A DNA stretch of 64,000 bases from Acidithiobacillus marinus. GTDB taxonomy: Bacteria; Pseudomonadota; Gammaproteobacteria; Acidithiobacillales; Acidithiobacillaceae. The position numbers were made by a program, and so were the translations under genes. Location of the stretch: NCBI RefSeq assembly GCF_002847505.1, contig NZ_MXAV01000044.1, positions 1 to 64,000 of the forward strand, in the 5' to 3' direction. Every line of letters starts with the position of its first letter. Positions within the stretch are counted from its first letter, which is position 1. Below the pieces are notes generated by a model. The model was not told the origin of the DNA and made no database searches. It saw nothing but the letters and a program-made list of their open reading frames with translations. Positions 1 through 8,842 of the stretch are shown piece after piece.

Positions 1-267
1 GAGGAACCGTTTCAACTGCCTACGGCAACGGAAGACGCTGCCATACAAGATGGGATTTCTCGGGATATTGATACCTACGAGTTGCCGCTAGCCGAATTTG
101 AAACGCTCAAGCGCATGGGACGACCGCCAGCTGCCGTGACCAAAGAGCGCGTCTCCATACGGCTTTCCCGTGAGGTGGTAAGCCGTTTCCGCGCATCTGG
201 CCCTGGTTGGCAAACCCGACTTGACGCGGCACTCAAGGAATGGCTGGAAGCCCATCCTCAGCTATGA
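1..267 (+). CDS. BrnA-type antitoxin, 5' end outside the window
   Basis: The reading frame is open from the first base, so the gene begins upstream of the window and only the last 88 codons are seen. The C-terminal part reads MGRPPAAVTKERVSIRLS, followed by a short helix and GPGWQTRLDAALKEWLEAH. This is the hallmark of the BrnA/DUF4415 ribbon-helix-helix antitoxins, which bind DNA and neutralise the RelE-fold ribonuclease BrnT. In that family the toxin gene lies just upstream, so brnT is expected before position 1 but cannot be confirmed. Internal start codons such as TTG at 82 would give an unusually short protein. Confidence 0.72.
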   Translation, partial: EEPFQLPTATEDAAIQDGISRDIDTYELPLAEFETLKRMGRPPAAVTKERVSIRLSREVVSRFRASGPGWQTRLDAALKEWLEAHPQL

Positions 268-299
268 ATGCGTCGATGATGATGTTCTGAAAGCAGCAA

Positions 300-578
300 T
301 CAGGCGTCAGGAAACATCTGCTCCAGATTCAGCCCATCCAGTATCTGCTCGGCCCAGGCTTCCAGTTCTGGGATGCTGGCAGCCTCCAGGCGGGCCTGAA
401 TCCGGGGCGGCAGGGGGCCGTAACGCTTTTGCAGCAGGCGGAACAGTATTTGCTGCTTGCCGCGCGCTCCATTTTCCACGATCTCGGCCTGCTCCACCTC
501 CAGACCCAGGAGAATGCGGGCAATATCCAGGGTGATACGCTTGAACAAGTCCTTGGATACGACATCCTTTTCCTGCAT
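300..578 (-). CDS. Small DUF4351-like protein (tail of the Rpn/YhgA transposase-nuclease family)
   Basis: A 92-residue protein preceded by a good ribosome binding site (AAGGGGAG, 5 bases before ATG). The second half, with RYGPLPPRIQARLEAAS and LEAWAEQILDGLNLEQMF, resembles the C-terminal DUF4351 segment found at the end of Rpn-type PD-(D/E)XK transposase-like proteins. No nuclease core precedes it. It is therefore either a stand-alone small protein or the remnant of a larger gene that gained its own start site. It follows pilY1 on the same strand after about 90 bases and could be the last gene of that transcript. Its function is unknown. Confidence 0.55.
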   Translation of the reverse strand: MQEKDVVSKDLFKRITLDIARILLGLEVEQAEIVENGARGKQQILFRLLQKRYGPLPPRIQARLEAASIPELEAWAEQILDGLNLEQMFPDA

Positions 579-669
579 CGTCTGCTCCCCTTAATTTTTC
601 GGCTAAGTGCAGAATAAGCCGTCCCCCGGCCTGCGGCCAGGGGATACCGATGCCAAGGGCGCGCAACCG

Positions 670-3600
670 TTACTGCGTTAGATCCAGACGCCAAGCCACC
701 GGGCCACCCAGCGGGAGGCCAGCACCTATAGCCGCTGGAAAGTTGGAGGTACCACCCGTAGTATTCTTGTTGGCTGCACCTTGCAATAACTGGCGGCCAT
801 TGAACATGGTTACCGTGGGCGTGAATGCAGTTCCCTTACCAATTATATATCCTTGGGTTATTGTACCGTCTGATGGTGAAGTATAGGCCCCGGATGGGAA
901 TATTCCGTTCCCCAATGCGTAGATGTAATATGCTGCCGTATTGGTGCCACAAGTATTAGAGCCGGGAGGAATGGTAACCGGTACGATGACATTGCCCGCA
1001 TCGATGAGCGCCTGGTCAGATATGGCAGAGCCACCAGGTAACGGGGTGATGCTGGTACTGGTGGAGCTGTTACCAGAGCTGCTTGACGATGTATAAGCTG
1101 TTCCACCACTCCATGTACCCGCACCACCCGCATAGGTCGTCCATACGGGTGACCAGGTACCGTTCATCTGGCTGAAAATGGTAATGCCACTGGGCCCCTG
1201 CACACGCAGATAGTTTTTCCCTTGGTAAAAGGTTCCGCCGATGAACTGCACATTTTTTGCCAGACTCGTGCTGGACCAGGCAGAAGAAAAGTTATTAGGG
1301 ATCTTATCAAAATCAGTAAGACTAATAGTGCTAGCACTGGAATTATTACCTTTTGGATTCAACAAGGAGTCAAGATTCGTTGCGCTCATCTCATACACAT
1401 TACCGCTACCATCCCCCAAAAAGAGATTACCGTTACTGTCTATATAGGGCGTGGCTGTGTTAGTGAATGGTAAGGTATCCAGAAACTCAACTCCACTGGT
1501 TACATTGAGAATTCCCAGATAGGAAGTGGAGTTCGAGTTGATAGCAGAGATTGCCCAGGTTTCCCCAAAATTATTCGCACCGGGTGTGTTCACCTGATAA
1601 AACACCGGCGCACTGGGTTGGGGTTGGGAGTCTCCAGTTAACTGATACTGCGCAATGACCGATTTAAGTGTTGGACCGCTACTGCCAGTGCTGGTGAGTT
1701 GCAAATCGTAATAGATGCTGCCGCCTCCAGCCACACCTACCACATAGGTATGCCAAGTGCTGCCACCGTCCGGGCTAGCATCTATACTTGCAAAGTTACC
1801 CATATTACTCCCTTGCCAGAAGAACGAATAATTCTGCAGTGAAGGCAGCAACGCGCCGGGCATCCAGCCCCAAAGTAAGGTGGGGCTACCAGTGTTATTG
1901 TATCCAAGCGCGTAGAGAAAGCCATCATTGTCAGAAAAGAGCACCGCATTCTGCCGATTGGCGTGGCTTGAAGCAAAGCTCAGATATCCAGAATTACTGA
2001 GCAGATTGGCGTTATTGGGTGGAGTGAGCACCTCGGCCGGCGCGGAGCTGGGCAGCCCCACATACCACCCAGAGGCTCTTCCGCCGAGGTAAGCACCATT
2101 ATCATAGGACGGATCAATGGTGTAGTTGGCAATATCGCTTGCCGTCAAACCAGTCGGTAGAGTACCAAAAGCTGCGGAATCGGTGGAGGCAACTTTCGAA
2201 AAAGTCTGCGGCGAACCTCCCCCATTGGTTGCGCTCGTGGGGGTTGTATACAAGGCAGTAGATCGTGTGGCGGCAGTCATGATCCCATTGGCAGTCCAAC
2301 TGGCTGTGCTGCTGACACTGCCATTGCTGGTGACAGGGTATGCGTATAAATCACCCTGGCCATTTATTGGATTGACATTCTTGAGGAGAAATTCCAAGGA
2401 TCCCGTTGTGACTGTCGGTGGTGCCGCATAGGAAGACACTACGCTTTTTCCCAGGATATTAGCAACAATATTATTTAAGGCAGCGCGCACATCGCTTTGA
2501 GTCAGTGCAGAGTAATAACTGGTTGTACCACCCGCCTGTGCCATTGCTGTAAGTACTGCCTGACCTTGCTTTGCTACCGCTTGCTGCGCACTTGTTGTTC
2601 CAGCAGTGGCGGGTGCAACAGCAGAACCTACGCCAAGGACATAAGTTTTGATACCATTATTCGCAAGCAGCTGGATTTTCTGAATGGCTTCAACTACCGC
2701 TTCGTTATTAGTTGAACTCCAGGTACTGGCCGTGATGGACGTAACCCCTAGCGTTTGTGCAGACAAGCTCCCGAGTGGAGGATAAACATGTCCACCAGTA
2801 CCCATGGTTGGTTGACCGTCTGTAATGAAAATGACATATTTCTGTCCGCAGGTCTTTGGCGTAGAGCTGGCTGTGAGGTAGGAGAGTGCTTTGGTAAAAG
2901 CGCCAGCAACTGGCGAATACCCGGCAGATGCGGTAATCGTATTTCCGGCGGGAAAGGTTTCTGGCCCGATATCTTTTAAGATACTATTTACACTGTTTTG
3001 ATTATTATAAGACGAAGACAATGGAACAAGTATTTTTCCGCTATTACTTGTAACTGAAGCGTTATAACCATATCCTCTCAAAGAATACCAGACTTCAGGG
3101 CTACTTGGTGTGAAACCAGCACTTGTCGGTCCAGCTCCTGCGGCTATATTATTTGAATGCTTGCTATAGTATATAACTATTGATTTATTCTCATAATCGG
3201 ATAGAGAAAAATCCGATAATTTTTCTTCTGGCCCAGATCCAACTGCATTTGCTGTATCACTTGTATCATATAGTACATCGTTGATAATTGGGTCATCGCT
3301 CGTATCATTTATATACAGAGTTGGACTATTAAAAAGTGAATTTGTACCTATTGGTTGGGGGTTATTTGTTGAATAGAATTCATTGTTAATGGCCTTGCAT
3401 GAATTGCTTTGATTGTTGTAGCAAGGATTGGCAACTGGAATAGTTGCACCATTACTGCTACTTGAGTTGAATGAGAATCCTCCCTTACCGCTCATGTAAT
3501 AAACCCAGGTACGGTAAAGACTCGGGGTCCCGGTTTTGTAGGTTTCCAATGCAAACTGAAGATTATTTTCATAAGTCGGGTTGCTTAAAACACTGGCTAA

Positions 3601-4095
3601 TGACACCTCAATCCCATTTAACATGGATGGGGAATTATCAACATATCCGTTGTTATGTATACTGCTACAGGCAGATTGTGCTGCCGCAGTAAGCCCTGAA
3701 GCCCCACATGACAGGGTATAGGGAACTACTGTGCTTGCTGAACCATATGCAGGTGGAATAAAGTTGTTTGTTTGATAATAAGGAGGTGAACTAGAGGTGT
3801 TGTTTTGCGCAGCTATCCCAGAACCGGTCATAATTGCTCCGGAAAGCTGGGTAGACAGAACAGGTGCTGTAGCTGTTTGAGTGCTATAACTGTTTGTAGA
3901 CTGAAGTACTCCGGCCATGCCTTGGGAGTTGTCCAGGAGAATCAATACTTGAGGTTGATCCTGTGGGGGAGTGTTCAGGCCACCATTGCTGGCTTCTGCC
4001 GAGGGAATGAAGCCTTGCAGCGGCAGGAGGTTGATTCCCAGGACAAGTAGAAGGGACAGCCCTTTCCGGAGTCGGTGTTTTTTTCGGGAAACCAT
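670..4095 (-). CDS. pilY1: PilY1-like type IV pilus tip adhesin / assembly factor
   Basis: About 1141 residues from ATG 4095, which has AAAGGAGG 4 bases upstream. A GTG at 4140 would add 15 residues but lacks such a site. A signal peptide ends near PSAEA. A von Willebrand A-like domain follows: strand VLILLDNSQGM has a degenerate MIDAS (DxSxG instead of DxSxS), and FITDGQP supplies the second metal-site Asp around residue 430. The C-terminal half is a beta-propeller with Ca-binding-like loops (SDNDGFLYALG, DSNGNLFLGDGSGNVYEM). PilY1 proteins are exported, sit at the pilus tip with the minor pilins, and mediate adhesion, retraction control and surface sensing. The region encoding residues about 180-370 (3000-3600) is visibly AT-rich and Asn/Ser-rich, unlike its flanks. 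Last gene of the minor pilin operon. Confidence 0.88.
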   Translation of the reverse strand: MVSRKKHRLRKGLSLLLVLGINLLPLQGFIPSAEASNGGLNTPPQDQPQVLILLDNSQGMAGVLQSTNSYSTQTATAPVLSTQLSGAIMTGSGIAAQNNTSSSPPYYQTNNFIPPAYGSASTVVPYTLSCGASGLTAAAQSACSSIHNNGYVDNSPSMLNGIEVSLASVLSNPTYENNLQFALETYKTGTPSLYRTWVYYMSGKGGFSFNSSSSNGATIPVANPCYNNQSNSCKAINNEFYSTNNPQPIGTNSLFNSPTLYINDTSDDPIINDVLYDTSDTANAVGSGPEEKLSDFSLSDYENKSIVIYYSKHSNNIAAGAGPTSAGFTPSSPEVWYSLRGYGYNASVTSNSGKILVPLSSSYNNQNSVNSILKDIGPETFPAGNTITASAGYSPVAGAFTKALSYLTASSTPKTCGQKYVIFITDGQPTMGTGGHVYPPLGSLSAQTLGVTSITASTWSSTNNEAVVEAIQKIQLLANNGIKTYVLGVGSAVAPATAGTTSAQQAVAKQGQAVLTAMAQAGGTTSYYSALTQSDVRAALNNIVANILGKSVVSSYAAPPTVTTGSLEFLLKNVNPINGQGDLYAYPVTSNGSVSSTASWTANGIMTAATRSTALYTTPTSATNGGGSPQTFSKVASTDSAAFGTLPTGLTASDIANYTIDPSYDNGAYLGGRASGWYVGLPSSAPAEVLTPPNNANLLSNSGYLSFASSHANRQNAVLFSDNDGFLYALGYNNTGSPTLLWGWMPGALLPSLQNYSFFWQGSNMGNFASIDASPDGGSTWHTYVVGVAGGGSIYYDLQLTSTGSSGPTLKSVIAQYQLTGDSQPQPSAPVFYQVNTPGANNFGETWAISAINSNSTSYLGILNVTSGVEFLDTLPFTNTATPYIDSNGNLFLGDGSGNVYEMSATNLDSLLNPKGNNSSASTISLTDFDKIPNNFSSAWSSTSLAKNVQFIGGTFYQGKNYLRVQGPSGITIFSQMNGTWSPVWTTYAGGAGTWSGGTAYTSSSSSGNSSTSTSITPLPGGSAISDQALIDAGNVIVPVTIPPGSNTCGTNTAAYYIYALGNGIFPSGAYTSPSDGTITQGYIIGKGTAFTPTVTMFNGRQLLQGAANKNTTGGTSNFPAAIGAGLPLGGPVAWRLDLTQ

Positions 4096-4215
4096 ATTAC
4101 CTCCTTTGCTGATGCCGACCTTCGCCGCATCCTTTTTCACAGAAATTTTCCGCCAGCATTATGTTCAGCTTCGCTCCACGAAACTCCGTTCTGCAGAAAT
4201 TCACTACGTTACTTT

Positions 4216-4863
4216 TCATGGTGCCATCACCTTGCGTAACACGGCCTGTACTGTCACCCCCAGTCCTCCGCCATTACTGCGCTGGGCGTGAACAAAAACC
4301 ACATAATAACGCGACTGGATAGCGCCATTGCCGTTACCCGCCTGGCTCTGCTCGTTGCCTCCCAGTTGGGTGGACATGCCCCCGGATGGGAAAATGACGT
4401 ACTCGATCTGAAAACTTTGGGAGGCAAAAGTGACCGAACTTGCGATCTCATGACAGGTGTTTACTGTCGTTGTGGCGCAACTATTCCAAAAAGTGGGGTC
4501 CGAAGGCACCTGAATGGGTGTACTGCTTGTCACTGCTGCAGTTGCGTAACCAGTAGTGGGCATACTCATGAGAAAGTAGGGCGCCAGTGCGGTGCTATTG
4601 CCTGCTGCCATCACTTCTGGCCAGTTAGGTTGATCATTCAGCCACGCTGCGGCATGATGCAAGCCAAAATCCGTCGCTTCCTGGGCGGCATTCTGCACCG
4701 CCAGATTACTTGCAATGAGGGTGTTGTTCTTGTTGAGGTAGAGGTAGGCCAAGACTGCCAGGGTCACGGCAAAAATCAGCACCAGCACGACCAGCAGAAT
4801 GGCACCGCGCTCCGCCTGCTCGGGGGCGGAACCGTCTCGGTCATGGGTAGGACAGGTATTCAT
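4216..4863 (-). CDS. pilX: PilX-type minor pilin assembly protein
   Basis: A 215-residue protein with one N-terminal membrane helix (AILLVVLVLIFAVTLAVLAYL) after a charged leader, then a polar periplasmic domain. PilX proteins carry this helix without the classic FTLIE motif and join FimT/PilV/PilW in the pilus-priming tip complex. The ATG at 4863 overlaps the pilW stop (ATGA), which implies translational coupling. A gap of about 120 bases separates it from pilY1. Assignment rests on the helix, the size and the canonical position between pilW and pilY1; the periplasmic domain itself is not strongly diagnostic. Confidence 0.8.
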   Translation of the reverse strand: MNTCPTHDRDGSAPEQAERGAILLVVLVLIFAVTLAVLAYLYLNKNNTLIASNLAVQNAAQEATDFGLHHAAAWLNDQPNWPEVMAAGNSTALAPYFLMSMPTTGYATAAVTSSTPIQVPSDPTFWNSCATTTVNTCHEIASSVTFASQSFQIEYVIFPSGGMSTQLGGNEQSQAGNGNGAIQSRYYVVFVHAQRSNGGGLGVTVQAVLRKVMAP

Positions 4864-6065
4864 TTACTCCCCCAAATCCCGTTGCGCACGGGGATAACCG
4901 TCTGGAACAAGTGGTATTCATAGTGTCGGCAGTTGCCCTGCAGACATCCCGGCCCGCCGCTGGTTGGTACAGTGTATGTCTGCCCGAGTATGGAGAAACT
5001 CGCCGGACTGAGGCTGTTGGGCAGATAGCGAGTACTGCGGATGAGCATGGCAAGTTGCACGGCGACGATGCTTTGGGTGGCGCTTGGGGTATAGGCTTCT
5101 GGGGGCACCCAGCTCTGGACACTGCCGTTGCTGCCAATGCCATACTGCATCTGGATATCCACCACACCAGTGGCCAGCGCCTGGGGTGTCGGCGGCGAGG
5201 CCTGCAAACCCGTGTATTGGGTCATGTAGAGCGTAGGCGTACTACCCGCTGGAGTTTCCTGAATGGCGAATTGTTCAAAGAGAAAGCTTTGCGAACCCAA
5301 ATCATAGAGATTGGCGCCGCTGAGGGATGGGGTGCCTGCTGTGCCGGTCAAGAGGGAAAATATCTGTGTTGGGTTTGCCTGAAAACAGCTTCCATGTTTT
5401 CCGGAATTGAATTCAATATGACCAGCTGTCTTAAGAGCACCATTCCCTGTATAACCATTATTGCAATCGGAATTCACAGTCCCTTTTCCTACGACATTGG
5501 TAATTTGCCCTAATAGGCAGGTTCCGCCTCCTTGGGGTGCGATCAGCGCCAAATCACCGGGGTCTAAGGGGGCTGTATTGCTCACAAACAGTCCTGCGCT
5601 ATTTCCTGGATGATTTTGCACCGTCGTTGCGGGAGCGCCGCCAAAACTGCCGCCACCAACGACCGTCTGAAACTGGTAGGTGGAGATCCCGCCCGGAGCG
5701 CTATAACCACTTCCAGTGCTTTGTGCTGAGGCCGTGATGGCCACCAGTGCCCCGCCTTGTGCGCTGGCATTGTTGATGCCAACAACTCCATTGGGACACT
5801 GGCTGTAATTGGGCAACCCATACCCCGCCGACTCAATGGCCTGGCGCATGATGGCCAGGGCATTGCGGCCCCGCTGCCACATTTCGCCGTTGGCGGACTG
5901 CTGGCTCACGCTCTGGCTGGTATTGAGGAAAAAGCTGAATACTGCTATTGACAGCAGGCCGACCACCACCAGGGAAACCAGCAACTCCACCAGAGTGAGG
6001 CCCAGTTCTGGATTGGTGCTCTGATCTCTGTGGGTAGCATGGGCGGAGGGGGAGATGTGTTGCAT
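4860..6065 (-). CDS. pilW: PilW-type minor pilin
   Basis: A 401-residue prepilin. The chosen start at 6065 lies just after the pilV stop at 6067-6069 and leaves a 22-residue leader before the type III signal G|LTLVELLVSL; an upstream in-frame start would add 38 residues inside pilV. The prepilin peptidase PilD would cleave after Gly22. The hydrophobic helix is followed by a conserved PilW stretch (ANGEMWQRGRNALAIM, then SAGYGLPNY). In the known system PilW belongs to the minor-pilin complex that initiates fibres and carries PilY1 to the tip. Confidence 0.87.
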   Translation of the reverse strand: MQHISPSAHATHRDQSTNPELGLTLVELLVSLVVVGLLSIAVFSFFLNTSQSVSQQSANGEMWQRGRNALAIMRQAIESAGYGLPNYSQCPNGVVGINNASAQGGALVAITASAQSTGSGYSAPGGISTYQFQTVVGGGSFGGAPATTVQNHPGNSAGLFVSNTAPLDPGDLALIAPQGGGTCLLGQITNVVGKGTVNSDCNNGYTGNGALKTAGHIEFNSGKHGSCFQANPTQIFSLLTGTAGTPSLSGANLYDLGSQSFLFEQFAIQETPAGSTPTLYMTQYTGLQASPPTPQALATGVVDIQMQYGIGSNGSVQSWVPPEAYTPSATQSIVAVQLAMLIRSTRYLPNSLSPASFSILGQTYTVPTSGGPGCLQGNCRHYEYHLFQTVIPVRNGIWGSK

Positions 6066-6066
6066 G

Positions 6067-6504
6067 TCAGTAGCCCACGATGGTTTGCGTAGTGTAGGTT
6101 TGAGCGCCATTGCCCCAGGAAACGGAAACCGTCGCCGTGCAGGGGCACTGACCATTGTTATTGTGCGAGGTAACGGCAAGGCTGACCTGGCTTTGGGCTG
6201 GCATTCCGTAGGCGCTCATGACCTGCGAAACAGGACTCAGCAGGGAATTGCTGGCCTGTTTGGCGCTCACTTTTGCCCCATTCAGGCTCAAGGCATTGGC
6301 CCCATTGGCCCGCAGCACGCCGACGGCGCTCTGGGCGATTTCATAGCCCGAGGTCAGGTTCTGGTTTTGGGCGGACATGGAAAAACTGCCCAGAAACAGG
6401 CTCAGGATACCCAGGGAGCCGATGGCGAAAATAGCCAGGGCGGCCATCGCCTCGATCAGTGTCAGTCCGTCCTCGCGAGGATTTATCGGTTTACGCATCG
6501 TCAT
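6067..6504 (-). CDS. pilV: PilV-type minor pilin
   Basis: A 145-residue prepilin with a short leader (MTMRKPINPREDG) and the cleavage site G|LTLIEAMAAL, with Glu at mature position 5 as required for pilin assembly. The helix continues through AIFAIGSLGILSLFLGSF, typical of PilV/T2SS GspI-like minor pilins. Its ATG overlaps the fimT stop (ATGA). Together with fimT, pilW, pilX and pilY1 it forms the tip/priming complex of the type IV pilus. Confidence 0.87.
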   Translation of the reverse strand: MTMRKPINPREDGLTLIEAMAALAIFAIGSLGILSLFLGSFSMSAQNQNLTSGYEIAQSAVGVLRANGANALSLNGAKVSAKQASNSLLSPVSQVMSAYGMPAQSQVSLAVTSHNNNGQCPCTATVSVSWGNGAQTYTTQTIVGY

Positions 6505-7148
6505 TGCAGGTTACACACGCTGCTGGTGGAGCCACTGGTGGCGCAGTTGCGGACGTTGCCCGCACCGCTGAGCAGGGTCAGCCAGTAGCCATAGGTGGCG
6601 GCATTGGGGCCGGCATTGCCAAAGGTAACCGCCGCGCCACCAACGGTATTGCCCAAATGATAGACCATGCCGGTTGGCGTGATGCTGACGGTGGAGCCCG
6701 TAACCACATTGCAGACCGTATTGGGATAACGGCTGGTAAATTCGCTGGCTGTCATCTGCGGCACCTGTTGCTGAACATTGGCTGCCTGGGGGCTGATGGT
6801 CCATGAGCAGGGATTGCCCCCGGTGATGGAAACCTGCACCGGATACCCGCTGCGGATGGCATAACCCTCGGCCCAGGCCATGTCCTGCTGCAAGCGCCCG
6901 GAAGCGCTCTGAATGTTGGCGCGAATCATCCAGATGTTGAACTGGGGAATGGCTACAGCGGCAATGATAGCCATGACGGCGATGATCACCATCAATTCGA
7001 TCAGAGTGAAACCCGTTCCGCCCTGTTGCACCAGTCCAACCCGGGCAGCATTTGGATCAGCCTCAGTGAACCGGATGCATCCAGGATCATAGCGCTTTGT
7101 CTTCCATTGAAGGAAAGAGCAGGGCGGCAGCAAGCCCTCACCCCCCAT
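6501..7148 (-). CDS. fimT: FimT/GspH-type minor pseudopilin
   Basis: Carries the prepilin motif G|FTLIELMVIIAVMAIIAAVAI followed by a GspH/FimT-like domain (RLQQDMAWAEGYAIRSGYPV). FimT-class minor pilins take part in pilus priming, and in some species in DNA binding. The ATG at 7148 overlaps the pilC stop and would give a leader of 46 residues, long for a prepilin. A GTG at 7031 would give a 7-residue leader but has only a weak ribosome binding site, so the start is unsettled. Second gene of the operon. Confidence 0.83.
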   Translation of the reverse strand: MGGEGLLPPCSFLQWKTKRYDPGCIRFTEADPNAARVGLVQQGGTGFTLIELMVIIAVMAIIAAVAIPQFNIWMIRANIQSASGRLQQDMAWAEGYAIRSGYPVQVSITGGNPCSWTISPQAANVQQQVPQMTASEFTSRYPNTVCNVVTGSTVSITPTGMVYHLGNTVGGAAVTFGNAGPNAATYGYWLTLLSGAGNVRNCATSGSTSSVCNLQ

Positions 7149-8391
7149 GCGTCACCACCGCGCCCATCTTGAAGATGGGCATGTACATGGCGACCACCAG
7201 GGTGCCGACGATGACGCCTAGCACTACCATGATCATGGGTTCCATGAGGGTGCTGAGGCGGTTGACGGATTCTTCCACGTCGCTCTCGTAAAAGTCGGCG
7301 ACCTTGCCGGACATGGTTTCGATGGCGCCGGTTTCTTCGCCGATGGCGAGCATCTGGGTGGCCATGATGGGAAAAACGCCATCAGTCTTGAGACGGGTAC
7401 TGATGCGCCCACCAGCGGCGACATCATCCCGGGAGCGCAACACGCTTTGTTCAATGATGACATTGCCGGACACCTTGGATAGGGTTTCCAGCGCCTCCAA
7501 AATGGGTACGCCCGCCGCCTGCATGGTGGACAGGGTGCGCATGAAGCGGGCGACGGCGCCCTTAAGGAGAATATCACCCAGCACCGGAATCTTCAGGGCA
7601 AAGCGGTCAATGACGGTCTTGAAAGGCAGGCTGCGCTTGTAGGCAAACACAAACAGCCAGACCGCCGCAATGGGCAGGAGTACCACAATATACCAGTGAC
7701 TTTTCATCCAGTTGGAAATGTTGATGACAATCTGGGTGAGCAGGGGCAGGGTGGCCCCAAAGCTGCTGAACAGTTGCGAAAACACCGGAATCACGAAAAT
7801 CATCAGAATGACCACCACCACAATCATCACCGTGATGATAGCCGCCGGGTAGAACATGGCGGACTTGACCTTTTTGTTGAGGGCCAGGGTTTTTTCGCGG
7901 TACTCCGCCAGACGCAGGAGGATGGTATCGAGAATACCGCCCTGTTCACCGGCGGCAATCAAGGACACAAACAGGCGATCAAAATATTTGGGGAAATGCG
8001 CCATGGACTGAGACAGAGATTCCCCTTCTTTAAGGTTTTTGAGAATACCCTTGAGAAGTTTTTTCATGGGTGCGCCCTGGGTAGCGGTAATCAGCAGTTC
8101 AAAAGCCTGCACCAAAGGCACCCCGGCATTGATCATGGTGGACAGCTGGCGGACCATGACCACCAGCTGCGCTTCCTTGACCTTTTTTTCGCCAAAAAGG
8201 GGCTGCGGCACCTTGCGGATGGTGACGGGCACCAATCCTTGTTTGCGCAAAGCAACCCGCACGACATTGGGGCTGGCAGCGTTCATCTCGCCTTTTTTCT
8301 TACCCTTGCTGCCGGGCATGGTGGCTTCCCAGACAAAGTCATAGGTTTTCGCCTCTTTTACCGCGCCCTTTTTGCCTAGTGCTGTTGCCAT
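7138..8391 (-). CDS. pilC: PilC, type IV pilus inner-membrane platform protein
   Basis: A 417-residue member of the GspF/PilC family with two repeated cytoplasmic T2SSF domains and three membrane helices (around FYPAAIITVMIVVVVILMIF, WYIVVLLPIAAVWLFVFAY and the C-terminal MIMVVLGVIVGTLVVAM). Motifs AGVPLVQAFELL and AGVPILEALE mark the two repeats. PilC sits in the inner membrane and passes ATPase motion (PilB/PilT) to the pilin subunits. The ATG has TGGAGGAC 9 bases upstream. It opens the operon; pilB and pilD, its usual partners, are not beside it and not in the window. Confidence 0.94.
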   Translation of the reverse strand: MATALGKKGAVKEAKTYDFVWEATMPGSKGKKKGEMNAASPNVVRVALRKQGLVPVTIRKVPQPLFGEKKVKEAQLVVMVRQLSTMINAGVPLVQAFELLITATQGAPMKKLLKGILKNLKEGESLSQSMAHFPKYFDRLFVSLIAAGEQGGILDTILLRLAEYREKTLALNKKVKSAMFYPAAIITVMIVVVVILMIFVIPVFSQLFSSFGATLPLLTQIVINISNWMKSHWYIVVLLPIAAVWLFVFAYKRSLPFKTVIDRFALKIPVLGDILLKGAVARFMRTLSTMQAAGVPILEALETLSKVSGNVIIEQSVLRSRDDVAAGGRISTRLKTDGVFPIMATQMLAIGEETGAIETMSGKVADFYESDVEESVNRLSTLMEPMIMVVLGVIVGTLVVAMYMPIFKMGAVVTHGG

Positions 8392-8543
8392 TATAAAAAG
8401 TCCTCCAGATATGCCGTGGTAAATAGGCTGTATGTCCAGAATTGCAAGGTCAACGACAATGCCCGATAAAATGGGCTGCGCAGAGCGCTCGACTATCGTG
8501 CAGGCTGGACTTCAGCATGGCAAAGAACCATATTATGCTTAAG

Positions 8544-8558
8544 TATCACCAGGTGATA
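8544..8558. promoter_or_regulatory. Palindromic operator upstream of the CopG/ParE pair
   Basis: TATCACCAGGTGATA is a perfect 7-bp inverted repeat around one central base, 11 bases before the antitoxin ATG. It lies just downstream of a TATTAT -10-like hexamer (8531-8536). Ribbon-helix-helix antitoxins generally autorepress through such palindromes, so binding by the adjacent antitoxin is the natural inference. Confidence 0.6.
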
Positions 8559-8569
8559 AGAGGTTTGCC

Positions 8570-8842
8570 ATGGCCACATCGCTCAAAATTGATGACAACC
8601 TGAAAGGGCGCGTTCAGCACCTTGCCAGCCAGCGCCGCCGCTCACCACACTGGATTATGCTCGAAGCCATCCAGCAATATGTTGAGCGTGAGGAAGCCCG
8701 CGAGCGTTTCACGCAGGAAGCCTTGGCATCCTGGGCAGCCTATCAGCAAACCGGACGTCACCTGACCGGTCAAGAAGTTCGGACCTGGTTGAACACTTGG
8801 GGCTCCAGTGACGAAAGGGCTGTGCCGGAGTGCCACGATTAA
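8570..8842 (+). CDS. Ribbon-helix-helix (CopG/ParD-like) antitoxin
   Basis: A 90-residue protein. The N-terminal half (SLKIDDNLKGRVQHLASQ, then RSPHWIMLEAIQQYVEREE) is a beta-strand plus two helices of the MetJ/Arc/CopG fold. The remaining tail is Ala/Glu-rich and would wrap the toxin. AAGAGG precedes the ATG. The stop overlaps the downstream toxin start by 13 bases. It should neutralise the ParE/RelE toxin that follows and repress the pair through the palindrome at 8544-8558. Confidence 0.85.
   Translation: MATSLKIDDNLKGRVQHLASQRRRSPHWIMLEAIQQYVEREEARERFTQEALASWAAYQQTGRHLTGQEVRTWLNTWGSSDERAVPECHD

Noticed and set aside
600-669. Hairpin CCCCGGCC/GGCCGGGG-like after pilY1 as a terminator
   Set aside because: The stem is imperfect and is not followed by a T-run on the minus strand, so termination is not supported.
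4095-4140. GTG start at 4140 for pilY1
   Set aside because: The downstream ATG has a strong ribosome binding site and gives a normal signal peptide, whereas the GTG adds 15 residues that would disturb it.
7696-8379. Open frame of 227 codons on the plus strand
   Set aside because: Antisense to pilC; His/Gln-rich shadow translation without domain.
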